64,000 bases of DNA from Achromobacter xylosoxidans (GCF_002192695.1 NZ_MTLG01000067.1:1-64000), one strand, 5' to 3'. Positions 18,200 to 26,979 are shown, counted from the first letter of the stretch. Numbers and translations: made by a program. The notes: generated from the letters alone by a model not told the origin.

Positions 18200-18706
18200 T
18201 CAGGCGCCGAAAAAGCACAGGTGCGCCGCTTTCGCGATATGGCGCTGCACGGTGGCGAGGGAGAGGTTCAGTGTTGCAGCGATGTCCGCCTGCTTCATGC
18301 CTTCAAGCTGCGAGAGCAGGAATGCCTGGCGCACCGGGGCGGCCAGGGTATCCAGGCGGCGGTCCAGTTCGATCAGCGTCTCAAGCAGGATGGCGCGCGT
18401 CTCCGGGCCAGGCGCTTCCCGCTCCGGCAGGTCGGCCAGGCTGGCCAGATAGGCCTCTTCGATCCTGCGGCGCCGCATGAAATTGGACACCACGCCCTGC
18501 GCCACCGTGGTCAGCAGCGCGCGAGGTTCGCGCACTGCGACGGTTTCGCCCCGGACCAGCAGACGCATGAACGTGTCGTGCGCGAGATCGGCCGCATCCG
18601 AGGAATTGCCCAGCCGCCGCCGCAGCCACCCCTTCAGCCAGCCGTGGTGATTCGCGTACAGGACATCGATGCCCTGCGGCGGCACTGCAAACTCGGTCGC
18701 GGACAT
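18200..18706 (-). CDS. FecI-type ECF sigma factor, unit 1
   Basis: A 168-residue ECF sigma-70 factor of the iron group. Region 2 reads DAADLAHDTFMRLLV and region 4 MKQADIAATLNLSLATVQRHIAKA. It directs RNA polymerase to the receptor gene promoter when released by FecR. A Fur-like box about 50 bases upstream fits iron repression. Confidence 0.92.
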   Translation of the reverse strand: MSATEFAVPPQGIDVLYANHHGWLKGWLRRRLGNSSDAADLAHDTFMRLLVRGETVAVREPRALLTTVAQGVVSNFMRRRRIEEAYLASLADLPEREAPGPETRAILLETLIELDRRLDTLAAPVRQAFLLSQLEGMKQADIAATLNLSLATVQRHIAKAAHLCFFGA

Positions 18707-18752
18707 GCGGCCCTCCGGCTCGTCGCGGGCCAGAAGGAAACCGGCGCCCGTG

Positions 18753-18771
18753 AAAAATGAGAATCATCCGC
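18753..18771 (-). promoter_or_regulatory. Fur box ahead of fecI unit 1
   Basis: AAAAATGAGAATCATCCGC agrees with the 19-base Fur consensus at about 13 positions by eye, with the AATGAnAATCAT core intact. It lies 47-65 bases before the sigma gene start, where Fur would block transcription in iron-replete cells. Confidence 0.65.
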
Positions 18772-18803
18772 ATTCTAAATTGAGTGGCGGCGCGGCGACA
18801 AGA

Positions 18804-18850
18804 GGCCGGACCGCAAGAAACCGGTGTCATCGGTTCCCTGCGATCCGGCC
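18804..18850. terminator. large stem-loop between the two iron-uptake units
   Basis: GGCCGGA (18804-18810) pairs with TCCGGCC (18844-18850), extended by CGCA/TGCG and an inner ACCG/CGGT pair. It lies just past the stop of receptor 2 and before the Fur box of unit 1. It lacks a good T-run, so it may be a terminator helped by other factors or an RNA-stabilising end. Confidence 0.5.
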
Positions 18851-18869
18851 TGCCAGGCATGCCGCGGTC

Positions 18870-21347
18870 TCAGAACGTCCCGCGCACCGTCAGCGTCGCG
18901 TTGCGGGGTTCGCCGTAGAAGCTGCCCCAGCCCGGCGCGCCTATCGTCTGGTAGTAGGACTTGTCGAACAGATTGTTCACGTTCAGCGCCGCCGACCAGT
19001 TCTTGTTGATCTTGTAGCCGATGCGCGCATTCCAGACGGCGTAGGGCGCCTGCGACACCCGCACCGAGCGGGTTTCGGTGTAGCTGCCGGTCTGGTAGTT
19101 CACGCCGCCGCCCAAGGTCCAGGCCGACCATGCGCCTGGCAGGCGGTAGTCGGACCACAGGCGCAGGATGTGCTTGGGCGTTACCGTGCGTCCGAAGTTG
19201 GTGCTCGATACCTCGGTGTCGTCCAGGAACTTCAGGGTGTTGAAGGTGTAGCCGGCAAACAGCTGCCAGCCCGGGGCCACCTCGCCGCTGATTTCGGCGT
19301 CCACGCCCTGGCTGCGCACCTTGCCGCTGGACAGATAGCAGATGTCGCCCACGGTGCAGGCGCTGACCAGGTCTTGCTGGGCGCGGTTTTTCTGGTCGAC
19401 GCGGAAGAGGGCGACCGAGGCGTTGACCCGGCCGTCGAGCAGCTCGCCCTTAATGCCCGCTTCGTAGTTCTTGCCCAGGATGGGGTCCAGTATCTGGCCC
19501 GACGCGTCCACGGCGTTCTGTGGTTCGAAGATCTCCGCAAAGCTGACATAGCCGGACCACTGGGGATTGAAGGCGTAGATCAGGCCGCCGTAGGGCGTGA
19601 CGACGCCATTTTCCTTGTAGGGGTCGGTGTACTGCTTGCCGCCGTCGCGGTAGTTGCCGGTGTTCTCGTACCAGCTGACGCGGGCGCCCGCCACCAGCGT
19701 CAACGGCTCGGCCAGCTTGAAGCGGCCGACGCCATAAACGCCGGTCTGCTTCATCTTGATGATGGTCGCCGCGCCGCGGTAGGCGTTTTCGCGCAGCCAA
19801 TCATCGGTGGGCTCGGGCACGTGGTGATCCGGATCCCAGACGTTCACGGCGCGGTTCAGGCGCGCGGTCGCGAAATCGTTCTTGCTGGTCAGTTCGTTGA
19901 TGCTGGCGCCCACGCTGATGGAATGCTTGCGGCCCAGCGCCTCGAAGGCGCCGTCCACGTCCAGGTTGAGCGCCTTGTTGTGCGTGGAGAAATCGAAGAT
20001 GCCGGCGTACATCGTCGGTCCGAGCCCGGTGGCCGGATTGACCGCGCCTTCGGTGAAGGCGTACTTGGAATCGTTGGACTCCTGGGTGGAGGTCCCGGTG
20101 AGCTTCAGCGACCAATCCTGGTTGAAGCGGTGCGCGAGTTCGGCGAACACGGTGGTCTGCTTGCCGTTCCAGCGGTTCCAGTCTTGCGAGAGCGAGGTCG
20201 AGCGTTTCAGCCCGATGTCGTCGCCGTTGGTGTAGTGGGGCAGGCCATGGAAGAACGGCGTGGACCGCAGTTCCTCGTAGCTGACGCCGCCGGTCAAGGT
20301 GGTGGCGGGGCCCAGGTCGTAGCTCAGCACGCCGTACAGCACGCCGGTGCGGCTGTCGGCGTTGTCGTAGAAATAGTCCCGGTCGTTGTAGCTGGCCACG
20401 GCGCGGCCGCGCAGGGAGCCCGATGCATTCAAGGGACCGGTCGCATCGATGTCGGCCCGGTAGTTGTTCCAGGAGCCGCCGCTGGCCATCAGCTGCACCT
20501 GGTTTTCGGCCAGCGGGCGCTTGCGCACCAGGTTGACCGCGGCGCTGGGCGAGCCGGCGCCTTGCAACAGGCCGGTGGCGCCGCGGATGATTTCCACGCG
20601 GTCCAGGATCACCGTGCTGCTGGTGAAACTGTTGGCCTGGGGGTAATAGAAGGCGCGGTTGACGCCGTCGAACTGGTAGCTGTCGACGCGGAATCCGCGC
20701 GAGAACACGTAGTTGCCGCCCATCGGGCTCTTGTAGAGCGTCATGCCGGTGCTGTTGGCCAGCACGTCGTCCAGGGTGTTGGCGTTCTGGTCGTCCATGC
20801 GCTGGCGCGTCACCACCGTGACCGACTGCGGAATCTCCTTCAGGCTCTGCTCGCCCTTGCCTATGGTCACGAATCCGCTGGTATAGCTGCCGGTGCCTTC
20901 GGTGACGGCCGGGTCGGCCATGCCGGTCACCGTGACGGGCGCAAGGGTGGTCGCATCGCCCTGAGGAATGCGGCGCAGGTGATAACCCTCGCCGTTGGCG
21001 TTGGTCACGGCCTGTAGGCCGGTGCCGGCCAGCAGGCGCGTGAGGCCCTGTTCGGCGGTGTAGCGGCCGCTAAGCCCCTGCGTCGTCACGCCGCGGGTCA
21101 GCGTCGGCGAGGCGGCCACGGTGACGTTGGCGGCGACGCCGAACTGGCCCAGGGCCTCGTCCAGCGTCGTGGGCGCGATGGGGAAGGCGATCCCTTGCGC
21201 GGCGGCGGGCTGAGCCCAGGACGCCGCAGGCGCGGCCAGCGGGGCCACGACGGCCAATGCAAGGTGGACGGCAAGGCGCAAGCGCGCCGGACCTGCCCCG
21301 GGCGTCTGGGGCGCGGCAAGAGTAGAGGGTGTATGGCGTGCTGCCAT
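18870..21347 (-). CDS. TonB-dependent siderophore receptor with STN domain, unit 2
   Basis: An 825-residue outer-membrane receptor. ATG 21347 is preceded by AGGAAGC; the open frame runs further upstream but that part belongs to the antisense of fecR. A long signal peptide (to about ASWAQPAAA), an STN domain (IAPTTLDEALGQFGVAANV), the plug with EIPQSVTVVTRQRMDDQ and a barrel ending NATLTVRGTF are visible. The plug and SYTSGFVTIGKGEQSLKEIP style resemble the FhuE/FpvA group that takes hydroxamate or pyoverdine-like siderophores; the ligand is not provable here. Confidence 0.93.
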   Translation of the reverse strand: MAARHTPSTLAAPQTPGAGPARLRLAVHLALAVVAPLAAPAASWAQPAAAQGIAFPIAPTTLDEALGQFGVAANVTVAASPTLTRGVTTQGLSGRYTAEQGLTRLLAGTGLQAVTNANGEGYHLRRIPQGDATTLAPVTVTGMADPAVTEGTGSYTSGFVTIGKGEQSLKEIPQSVTVVTRQRMDDQNANTLDDVLANSTGMTLYKSPMGGNYVFSRGFRVDSYQFDGVNRAFYYPQANSFTSSTVILDRVEIIRGATGLLQGAGSPSAAVNLVRKRPLAENQVQLMASGGSWNNYRADIDATGPLNASGSLRGRAVASYNDRDYFYDNADSRTGVLYGVLSYDLGPATTLTGGVSYEELRSTPFFHGLPHYTNGDDIGLKRSTSLSQDWNRWNGKQTTVFAELAHRFNQDWSLKLTGTSTQESNDSKYAFTEGAVNPATGLGPTMYAGIFDFSTHNKALNLDVDGAFEALGRKHSISVGASINELTSKNDFATARLNRAVNVWDPDHHVPEPTDDWLRENAYRGAATIIKMKQTGVYGVGRFKLAEPLTLVAGARVSWYENTGNYRDGGKQYTDPYKENGVVTPYGGLIYAFNPQWSGYVSFAEIFEPQNAVDASGQILDPILGKNYEAGIKGELLDGRVNASVALFRVDQKNRAQQDLVSACTVGDICYLSSGKVRSQGVDAEISGEVAPGWQLFAGYTFNTLKFLDDTEVSSTNFGRTVTPKHILRLWSDYRLPGAWSAWTLGGGVNYQTGSYTETRSVRVSQAPYAVWNARIGYKINKNWSAALNVNNLFDKSYYQTIGAPGWGSFYGEPRNATLTVRGTF

Positions 21348-21495
21348 GAAAGCTTCCTGGTTCGTCGATGGATAGGACCAGACCGCGGGCGCCTCGGGTC
21401 TGTCTCTATGTCTAACGAACCACATCCGAAAATCTTCGCCGTCGTTACAAATTTCCCGCGCGGCCGCGCGGACCGGGGTCCGCGGCCACGTGGCG

Positions 21496-22464
21496 TCAGG
21501 CGCGATCGACGCTGACCCAGTAACGCGTGCGGTATCGCAGCCTGAGGTCCAGTACGCCGGCCGCCACCTCCAGCGCCTTGTCGGTGTCGTCGATGCGGAA
21601 GGCCCCGGTGACTTCCAGGTTTGCCACGCTGGGATCGCAGCGCAGGATGCCGACGCGGTAGCGGCCCAGTTCCGCCAGGAAGCGATCCAGCCGCATGCGG
21701 TTTGCGACCAGCATGCCGGCAGCCCACGCCGGCTCCTTGCCGTCGACCCGGGACGAGGGCGACAGCGCGCGGTCGTTGAACTCTGCCTGTTCGCCGGCAC
21801 GGACCACCCGCCCGGCGGGATCCACGCGCACGGCGCCTTCAAAGACGGCGAGCTGCGCGGAGCCGAGGCCGTCGTCCAGCTGGCGCACGGCAAAACGCGT
21901 TCCGAGCGGCGTGAGGACACCGTGCCGGGTCTGCACGCTGAAGGGGCGTCCGGCGGCATCCGCCGCCGTCGCGATCAGGATCTCTCCGCTGCGCAGCTTG
22001 ATGCGGCGCTGCTGCGTGTCGTAGCGCAGCGCCACCGCGGTATCGGTGTTCAGCGTCAGGACGGTGCCGTCGGGCAGGGTCATGGTCCGCTGTTCGCCAG
22101 TGGCGGTGCGATAGACGGTGCTGCCGTCCCACCAGCCTTCGCGTGCGCCTGCCCATGCCAGCGTACCCAGGCAGATGCCGCCCGCTGCCCATTTCATGAC
22201 GCTGCGGCGCGAACGCTGCTCGCAGTAGCGCAGGATGGTCTGGCTGGCGGCAGCCTCGGGCGCGTTGCCCGCGTTGACGGCGTCGACGTCGCGTCCGATG
22301 CCCCGCAGACGTTGCCACGCCAGCTCATGGCGCGCATCGGCCTGGCGCCATGCCGCACAGGCGGCCTGAGTGGCCGCGTCGGGCGCATCTCCGGTCCGCA
22401 TCATCCATCGCGCAGCCTGTTTGATGATGTCCGGATGCAGCCGTTCGCCCTGGGTGGCGTTCAT
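21496..22464 (-). CDS. FecR-family sigma regulator, unit 2
   Basis: A 322-residue FecR protein. Start ATG 22464 overlaps the sigma gene stop as ATGA; the longer open frame upstream is a shadow. It shows the N-terminal sigma-binding helices (IIKQAARWMMRTGDAPD), a membrane segment near residue 95 (AAGGICLGTLAWAG) and the periplasmic FecR domain (LPDGTVLTLNTDTAV; RHGVLTPLGTRFAVRQ). A 148-base gap to the receptor gene should hold the sigma-dependent promoter. Confidence 0.92.
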   Translation of the reverse strand: MNATQGERLHPDIIKQAARWMMRTGDAPDAATQAACAAWRQADARHELAWQRLRGIGRDVDAVNAGNAPEAAASQTILRYCEQRSRRSVMKWAAGGICLGTLAWAGAREGWWDGSTVYRTATGEQRTMTLPDGTVLTLNTDTAVALRYDTQQRRIKLRSGEILIATAADAAGRPFSVQTRHGVLTPLGTRFAVRQLDDGLGSAQLAVFEGAVRVDPAGRVVRAGEQAEFNDRALSPSSRVDGKEPAWAAGMLVANRMRLDRFLAELGRYRVGILRCDPSVANLEVTGAFRIDDTDKALEVAAGVLDLRLRYRTRYWVSVDRA

Positions 22465-22988
22465 GCGTAGAGCACCGCGTAGCAATGTTCCCAGGCCTTG
22501 ACGATGTCCCGCTGCACGGCCGCCACCGAAATGTCGAGCTGCTTGGCGATGTCCCGATAGGGCATGCCTTCCACCTGCGCCAGCACGAAGACCCGGCGCG
22601 CGCGCGGCGGCAACTGCTCCAGCATGCGGCATACGGCGTTCAGCGCCTCCACCACCAGCGCGTGCGTTTCGGGGCTGGGCTCCACGGCGTCGCTGCGCGA
22701 GGCCAGCGTTTCCAGATAGGCCTGTTCCACGGCGCGGCGGCGCGACTGGTCGATCAGCAGGCGCTTGGCGACGGTGGTGAGGAAGCCGCGCGGCTCGGCG
22801 AAGGCCGCGCGCGACTCGCTGCGCATGACGCGTTCAAAGGTGTCGTGCGCCAGATCCGCGGCGTTTTCGGTGTTGCCGCTGAGCCGGCGGCGCAGCATCT
22901 GCACCAGCCAGCCATGATGCTCTCGATACAGGCTGACGAAATCGTCGGAGGATGCAAAGTCGGCGGGGGGCAAGGGGCTTCCATCCAA
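22461..22988 (-). CDS. FecI-type ECF sigma factor, unit 2
   Basis: A 175-residue ECF sigma factor with region 2 ENAADLAHDTFERVM and region 4 MPYRDIAKQLDISVAAVQRDIVKA. Only moderately similar to the unit 1 sigma, so the two units probably answer different siderophores. First gene of the unit, coupled to fecR by ATGA. Confidence 0.92.
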   Translation of the reverse strand: MDGSPLPPADFASSDDFVSLYREHHGWLVQMLRRRLSGNTENAADLAHDTFERVMRSESRAAFAEPRGFLTTVAKRLLIDQSRRRAVEQAYLETLASRSDAVEPSPETHALVVEALNAVCRMLEQLPPRARRVFVLAQVEGMPYRDIAKQLDISVAAVQRDIVKAWEHCYAVLYA

Positions 22989-22992
22989 ATGC

Positions 22993-23016
22993 TAATAGGA
23001 ATGATTTTTAATTGTA
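22993..23016 (-). promoter_or_regulatory. weak Fur-like AT-rich box ahead of fecI unit 2
   Basis: An AT-rich stretch around GGAATGATTTTTAATTG just upstream of the sigma gene contains one good AATGAT half-site but matches the consensus only loosely. The rest of the 233-base gap up to 23221 shows nothing I can name. Confidence 0.3.
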
Positions 23017-23221
23017 TAGGATCGTCGTTCCTTGCGTCATGGCCTGCGTTGGCGGCCATGGGGTTGCGTGGCGAGCCACAGGCTGGAGCGTGACGCGGCC
23101 GAGCAGGAGGGTCGGCCGCGCCGCGAATGCGTCAGAGGGTGTGTGGCGGCGGAGCGACGGCCGCCGGTCGGCCGTGTGCCTGATCTAGCGAAGCGGCAAA
23201 GAGGGCAGCGGAGGTCAACCC

Positions 23222-23731
23222 TTAAACCGCGCCATGCGCGGCGATGTTGCGATACTGTCCCTTGAAATACAGCAATGGCTGCGTAGAACCAGCTTCTTGC
23301 AGGTCCAACGCCTTCACTTCGCCAATCACGATCAGATGGTCGCCCGCGGCGTGTTCGGCATGGATCTCGCAATCAAGCCAATGCAGGCTGCCGGCAATGA
23401 TCGGATTGCCCAGCGGCGATTCCTGCCACTCGACTTGGTGCCACTTGTCCGTGCCTCGCTGGGCGAATTGGTTGGAAATCCTGACCTGCTCATCGGACAG
23501 GATATTGACCACGAATCGACCCGCCCGGCGGATTTTTGGATAGCTGACCGAACTGCACATCACATTGAACGACACCAGCGGCGGATTCATCGAAACGCTA
23601 TGGAACGACTGGCAGGTGAAGCCTATCGGCTCGCCTTCGATCTGCGATGTGATTACCGTGATGCCGGACGCGTAGTGTCCGAGCGCTTCGCGAAAGCGCC
23701 TGGGCTCGATCGCAGTACTGGAAAATGACAT
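23222..23731 (-). CDS. flavin reductase-like FMN-binding protein
   Basis: A 169-residue member of the flavin reductase family (FRP/DIM6/NTAB): FREALGHYASGITVITS, GFTCQSFHSVSMNPPLVSFNV, then GDHLIVIGEV. These enzymes give reduced flavin to an oxygenase. It follows mesX and mesD in the same orientation, so it may feed MesX, whose partner MesD works only with oxygen. I chose ATG 23731; an ATG at 23791 is possible but would put a strong stem-loop (23764-23788) inside the coding part. Confidence 0.85.
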   Translation of the reverse strand: MSFSSTAIEPRRFREALGHYASGITVITSQIEGEPIGFTCQSFHSVSMNPPLVSFNVMCSSVSYPKIRRAGRFVVNILSDEQVRISNQFAQRGTDKWHQVEWQESPLGNPIIAGSLHWLDCEIHAEHAAGDHLIVIGEVKALDLQEAGSTQPLLYFKGQYRNIAAHGAV

Positions 23732-23763
23732 GGTGAGGGGATACTGGGTGCGGCCCGTGCGGG

Positions 23764-23788
23764 GTCGTCGCGAGCAGTTCGCGACGAC
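23764..23788. repeat. perfect 10-bp stem-loop between mesD and the flavin reductase gene
   Basis: GTCGTCGCGA, a five-base loop and TCGCGACGAC form a perfect hairpin 16 bases after the mesD stop codon. No T-run follows, so it is more likely a processing or stability element, or attenuates the flavin reductase gene, than a simple terminator. Confidence 0.6.
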
Positions 23789-23804
23789 CATTCCCGCCCT
23801 GGGA

Positions 23805-24833
23805 TCAGTTCGAGAGTTCCTTGCGGACGATTTCCGCGCCGGCGCTCAAGGCGCTCAGCTTGCCTCTTGCGATTGCGCGGGACAAGGGAGCCATGCCGCA
23901 GTTGGTGCAAGGATAGAGCTTGTCGGCATCCACGAACTGCAGCGCCTTTCGCAGCGTGTTGGCGACTTCCTCGGGGGTTTCAATGGTGTCGGTTGCCACG
24001 TCAATGGCGCCTACCATCACTTTCTTGCCCCGGATGAGTTCGATCAGATCCATGGGAACGCGCGAGTTGTGGCATTCCAGCGAGACGATGTCGATGCTGG
24101 ATTTTTGCAGCTTGGGAAAAGCCTCTTCGTATTGCCGCCACTCCGATCCCAGCGTCTTCTTCCAATCCGTATTGGCCTTGATGCCATAGCCATAGCAGAT
24201 GTGGACGGCGGTCTCGCACTTGAGCCCTTCGATGGCTCTTTCCAGCGTGGCAACGCCCCACTCATTGACTTCGTCAAAGAACACGTTGAATGCGGGCTCG
24301 TCAAACTGAATGATATCGACGCCCGCGGCCTCCAATTCTTTGGCTTCCTGATTGAGAATCTTGGCGAATTCCCACGCCAGTTTTTCGCGGCTTTGATAGT
24401 GGCCGTCGTAAAGCGTATCGATCATCGTCATGGGACCCGGCAAGGCCCATTTGATCGGTTGCTTGGTCTGCTGGCGCAGGAACTTGGCATCTTCGACAAA
24501 CACCGGCTTGCGGCGAGCCACGGCGCCTACGACCGTCGGCACGCTTGCATCGTAGCGATCGCGAATCCTGACGGTCTTGCGGTTCTCGAAGTCCACGCCT
24601 TCCAGGTGCTCGATGAACGTCGTCACGAAATGCTGACGCGTTTGTTCGCCATCGCTGACGATATCGATGCCTGCGTGCTGCTGTTCCTGCAGAGCCAAGC
24701 GCAGCGCATCGTGCTTGCCCTCGGCCAGGCCCTCATCCTGCAATTTCCAGGGTGACCAGAGTTTTTCGGGTTCTGCGAGCCAGGAGGGTTTGGGCAAGCT
24801 GCCGGCGGTCGAGGTGGGGAGCAATTTTTTCAC
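23805..24833 (-). CDS. mesD: core methionine synthase lacking the folate domain (MesD type)
   Basis: A 342-residue protein matching only the C-terminal catalytic barrel of cobalamin-independent methionine synthase MetE (about 750 residues). The zinc and homocysteine site is present: His211 and Cys213 (HICYG), Glu253 (SLECHN) and Cys312 (CTNCGM). Core enzymes use a methyl donor other than methyl-tetrahydrofolate. The direct neighbour is a DUF1852 (MesX) gene, which assigns it to the MesD family of aerobic bacteria; published work found that MesD needs MesX and oxygen. The methyl donor is not known to me. It lies 27 bases after mesX. Confidence 0.88.
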   Translation of the reverse strand: MKKLLPTSTAGSLPKPSWLAEPEKLWSPWKLQDEGLAEGKHDALRLALQEQQHAGIDIVSDGEQTRQHFVTTFIEHLEGVDFENRKTVRIRDRYDASVPTVVGAVARRKPVFVEDAKFLRQQTKQPIKWALPGPMTMIDTLYDGHYQSREKLAWEFAKILNQEAKELEAAGVDIIQFDEPAFNVFFDEVNEWGVATLERAIEGLKCETAVHICYGYGIKANTDWKKTLGSEWRQYEEAFPKLQKSSIDIVSLECHNSRVPMDLIELIRGKKVMVGAIDVATDTIETPEEVANTLRKALQFVDADKLYPCTNCGMAPLSRAIARGKLSALSAGAEIVRKELSN

Positions 24834-24860
24834 AATAGATGCCTTGGTGCTTTTGATTGG

Positions 24861-25844
24861 TCAAAGAGGGTAGTTTGCGGACCACTGCTCAAGAATCGCC
24901 TGATAGGGTTTGATGAAGTGTTCCTCGACAAACCGTCCCTGCTCGATAGCCAGCTGGCTACGTTCCTCTCGATCGTAGACAATCCGGGTCAGCGAATAAT
25001 CCTGGTGCTTCAAGCTGGGCTGATAGGATTTTCCTGCCGCGGAATTCGCGTTGTAGATCTCTGGCCGGTAAATCTTCTGGAAGGTGTCCATCGTGCTGAT
25101 GGTGCTGATGAGCTCCAGATTGGTGTAGTCGTCCAGCAAATCGCCGGAATGGTAGAAGGCCAACGGCGCAGCACTGTTCGGCGGCATGAAGTAGCGAACC
25201 TTCATGCCCATTTTCTTGAAGTATTCGTCAGTCAGGGAGTATTCATCCTGCTGGTATTCAACGCCCAATACGGGGTGCTGGTTTTCAGTCCGATGATAGG
25301 TCTTGCTGCTCGATACGCTCAGGCATATGACGGGCGGCTTGCTGAAGTGATCCTTGTAAGTGCTTGAATTCACGAAGCACTTGAACAGCTTCCCGTGCAG
25401 GTCACCAAAATTTTCCGGCGTGCTGAACCCGGGCTGATTCTTGGTATGTTCCAGCAGCAGCACGCTGAAGTCATAATCCCGCACGTACGAGGAAAAGTTA
25501 TTCCCTACGATGCCTTCAATGCGATCGTTGGTCTTTCGATCGAGAATGCTCGTCTTCAGTATTTCGATCAGAGGAAGGGCATTGCCGCCGCTGGCGCCGG
25601 CTATGCTCATCTCGACGGAAATGATTTCGAGATTGAGGGTATAGCGGTCGCCTTTGGGATTGTCCCAATGCGCCAAGGCATTGAAACGATTGTCTATCAT
25701 CCTGAGGGTGTTGCGCAGGTTCTCCTGGCGACTCGTTCCCCTGGCGAGATTGGCAAAGTTGGTTGTGATCCGCGTATTGTCTGAAGGACGATAGTCCTCA
25801 TCGAAACGAATGCTCTTGATGGCAAATGCAAACTCTGTACTCAT
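24861..25844 (-). CDS. mesX: DUF1852 protein MesX, partner of MesD
   Basis: A 327-residue protein of the DUF1852 family, full length. Family-like features are NTRITTNFANLARG near residue 25, HWDNPKGDRYTLNLEIISVEMSI and the C-terminal NSAAGKSYQPSLKHQDYSLTR. MesX is required together with MesD for folate-independent methionine synthesis and is thought to act in an oxygen-dependent step. The 241-base gap upstream holds a perfect MetR box, so it is probably induced when homocysteine builds up. I see no cofactor-binding motif I can name. Confidence 0.88.
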   Translation of the reverse strand: MSTEFAFAIKSIRFDEDYRPSDNTRITTNFANLARGTSRQENLRNTLRMIDNRFNALAHWDNPKGDRYTLNLEIISVEMSIAGASGGNALPLIEILKTSILDRKTNDRIEGIVGNNFSSYVRDYDFSVLLLEHTKNQPGFSTPENFGDLHGKLFKCFVNSSTYKDHFSKPPVICLSVSSSKTYHRTENQHPVLGVEYQQDEYSLTDEYFKKMGMKVRYFMPPNSAAPLAFYHSGDLLDDYTNLELISTISTMDTFQKIYRPEIYNANSAAGKSYQPSLKHQDYSLTRIVYDREERSQLAIEQGRFVEEHFIKPYQAILEQWSANYPL

Positions 25845-25970
25845 TGTGCTCTGCTGCCCTGAATCCTGAGATAAAACCCGCGTCCATTTCGTGCTTGTTT
25901 TCAGCGCTGCTCTTTTTTTATTCAGCAGTCTTGATATCGGCGATATGGGGGACGTAGTTTATGTCGGGGT

Positions 25971-26024
25971 ATCCATGAAAAAAAGTGAATTGATTTCATA
26001 AAATCATTAGATTCACTCATGGAT
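25971..26024. promoter_or_regulatory. MetR box inside a nested inverted repeat
   Basis: TGAATTGATTTCA at 25986-25998 fits the MetR consensus TGAA-N5-TTCA exactly. It sits in a wider interrupted palindrome: ATCCATGA (25971-25978) with TCATGGAT (26017-26024) and GTGAAT (25985-25990) with ATTCAC (26011-26016). It lies between metR and mesX, both read leftward, so it is probably the MetR operator for mesX-mesD. Confidence 0.75.
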
Positions 26025-26085
26025 GAGCGCACGGCCGATCTACCTGGGGATCTGACCGCCTGGCAAGCAACGCTGCCGCGAAGAA

Positions 26086-26979
26086 TCAGGCCGCGGCGGG
26101 CCTTTTCGCTTGTTCGATGAAGGCGCGCAGGTAGTCGATACCCACGTCCGCCTCGCGGGCACCCAGGAAAATGTGCTTGGCTATGCCTTTCTTGCCCAGC
26201 CGGACGGGCACCACGTTCATCGTGCCGGCGTACTCCAGCACCAGCCACCGCGGCAACGCCGCCACCCCGCGGCCGCTGGCGACCATCTGCAGCATGATGT
26301 CCGTGGTTTCGATCGCCTTGTGGCGCTTGGGCGTGATGCCGGCTGGCGTCAGGAACATGTTGTAGATATCGAGCCTGTCGACCGGCACCGGATAGGCCAC
26401 CAGCACTTCATTGGCAAGCTGTTTGGGGGTGACGTACTGCTCCTTGGCAAGCGGGTGATTGCCGGCGACGACCAGCACCTGTTCGTAGTCGAATACAGGC
26501 TCGAACACGAGTCCGGGCTTGTTCAGCGGATCGGGTGTGACCAGCAGGTCGATTTCGTAGCCGAACAGCGCCCCGATGCCCCCGAACTGGAATTTCTGCT
26601 TCACATCCACGTCCACATCCGGCCAGGCCGCCAGATACGGGGAGACGATTTTCAGCAGCCATTGGTAGCAGGGATGGCACTCCATGCCGATGCGCAATGA
26701 CCCGCGCTCTCCTTGGGCGAACTGGCGCAGGCGTTCTTCGGCCAAGGCCAGCTGCGGCAACACCCGGTTGGCCACCGCCAGCAGGTATTGACCCGCTTGC
26801 GTGAGTCTCAGGCTGCGGCCTTCACGCAGCCAGATGTCGGTGCCCAGTTGCTGCTCCAGCTTCTTCATGCTGTGGCTCAGGGCCGACTGCGTCACGTGCA
26901 GGACGCCTGCGGCGGCGGTCAGCGAACCTTGTTTTTCCACCTCCTGCACGATGGATAGATGGACACGATCAAGCATCAT
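26086..26979 (-). CDS. metR: LysR-family regulator of methionine synthesis (MetR)
   Basis: A 297-residue LysR regulator. The start MLDRVHLSIVQEVEKQGSLTA with the HTH (AAAGVLHVTQSALSHSMKKLE) and the effector-domain stretch GMECHPCYQWL match MetR, which uses homocysteine as coactivator. It sits upstream of mesX-mesD with a MetR box between. The ATG lies inside the last codons of the helicase gene (overlap 26969-26979) with no Shine-Dalgarno sequence visible, so it may depend on transcription and coupled translation from the cassette upstream. ATG 26976 is an equally possible start. Confidence 0.88.
   Translation of the reverse strand: MMLDRVHLSIVQEVEKQGSLTAAAGVLHVTQSALSHSMKKLEQQLGTDIWLREGRSLRLTQAGQYLLAVANRVLPQLALAEERLRQFAQGERGSLRIGMECHPCYQWLLKIVSPYLAAWPDVDVDVKQKFQFGGIGALFGYEIDLLVTPDPLNKPGLVFEPVFDYEQVLVVAGNHPLAKEQYVTPKQLANEVLVAYPVPVDRLDIYNMFLTPAGITPKRHKAIETTDIMLQMVASGRGVAALPRWLVLEYAGTMNVVPVRLGKKGIAKHIFLGAREADVGIDYLRAFIEQAKRPAAA

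Noticed and set aside
18669-21017. A 782-codon plus-strand frame across receptor 2
   Set aside because: Shadow of the receptor; no signal, no motif, biased composition.
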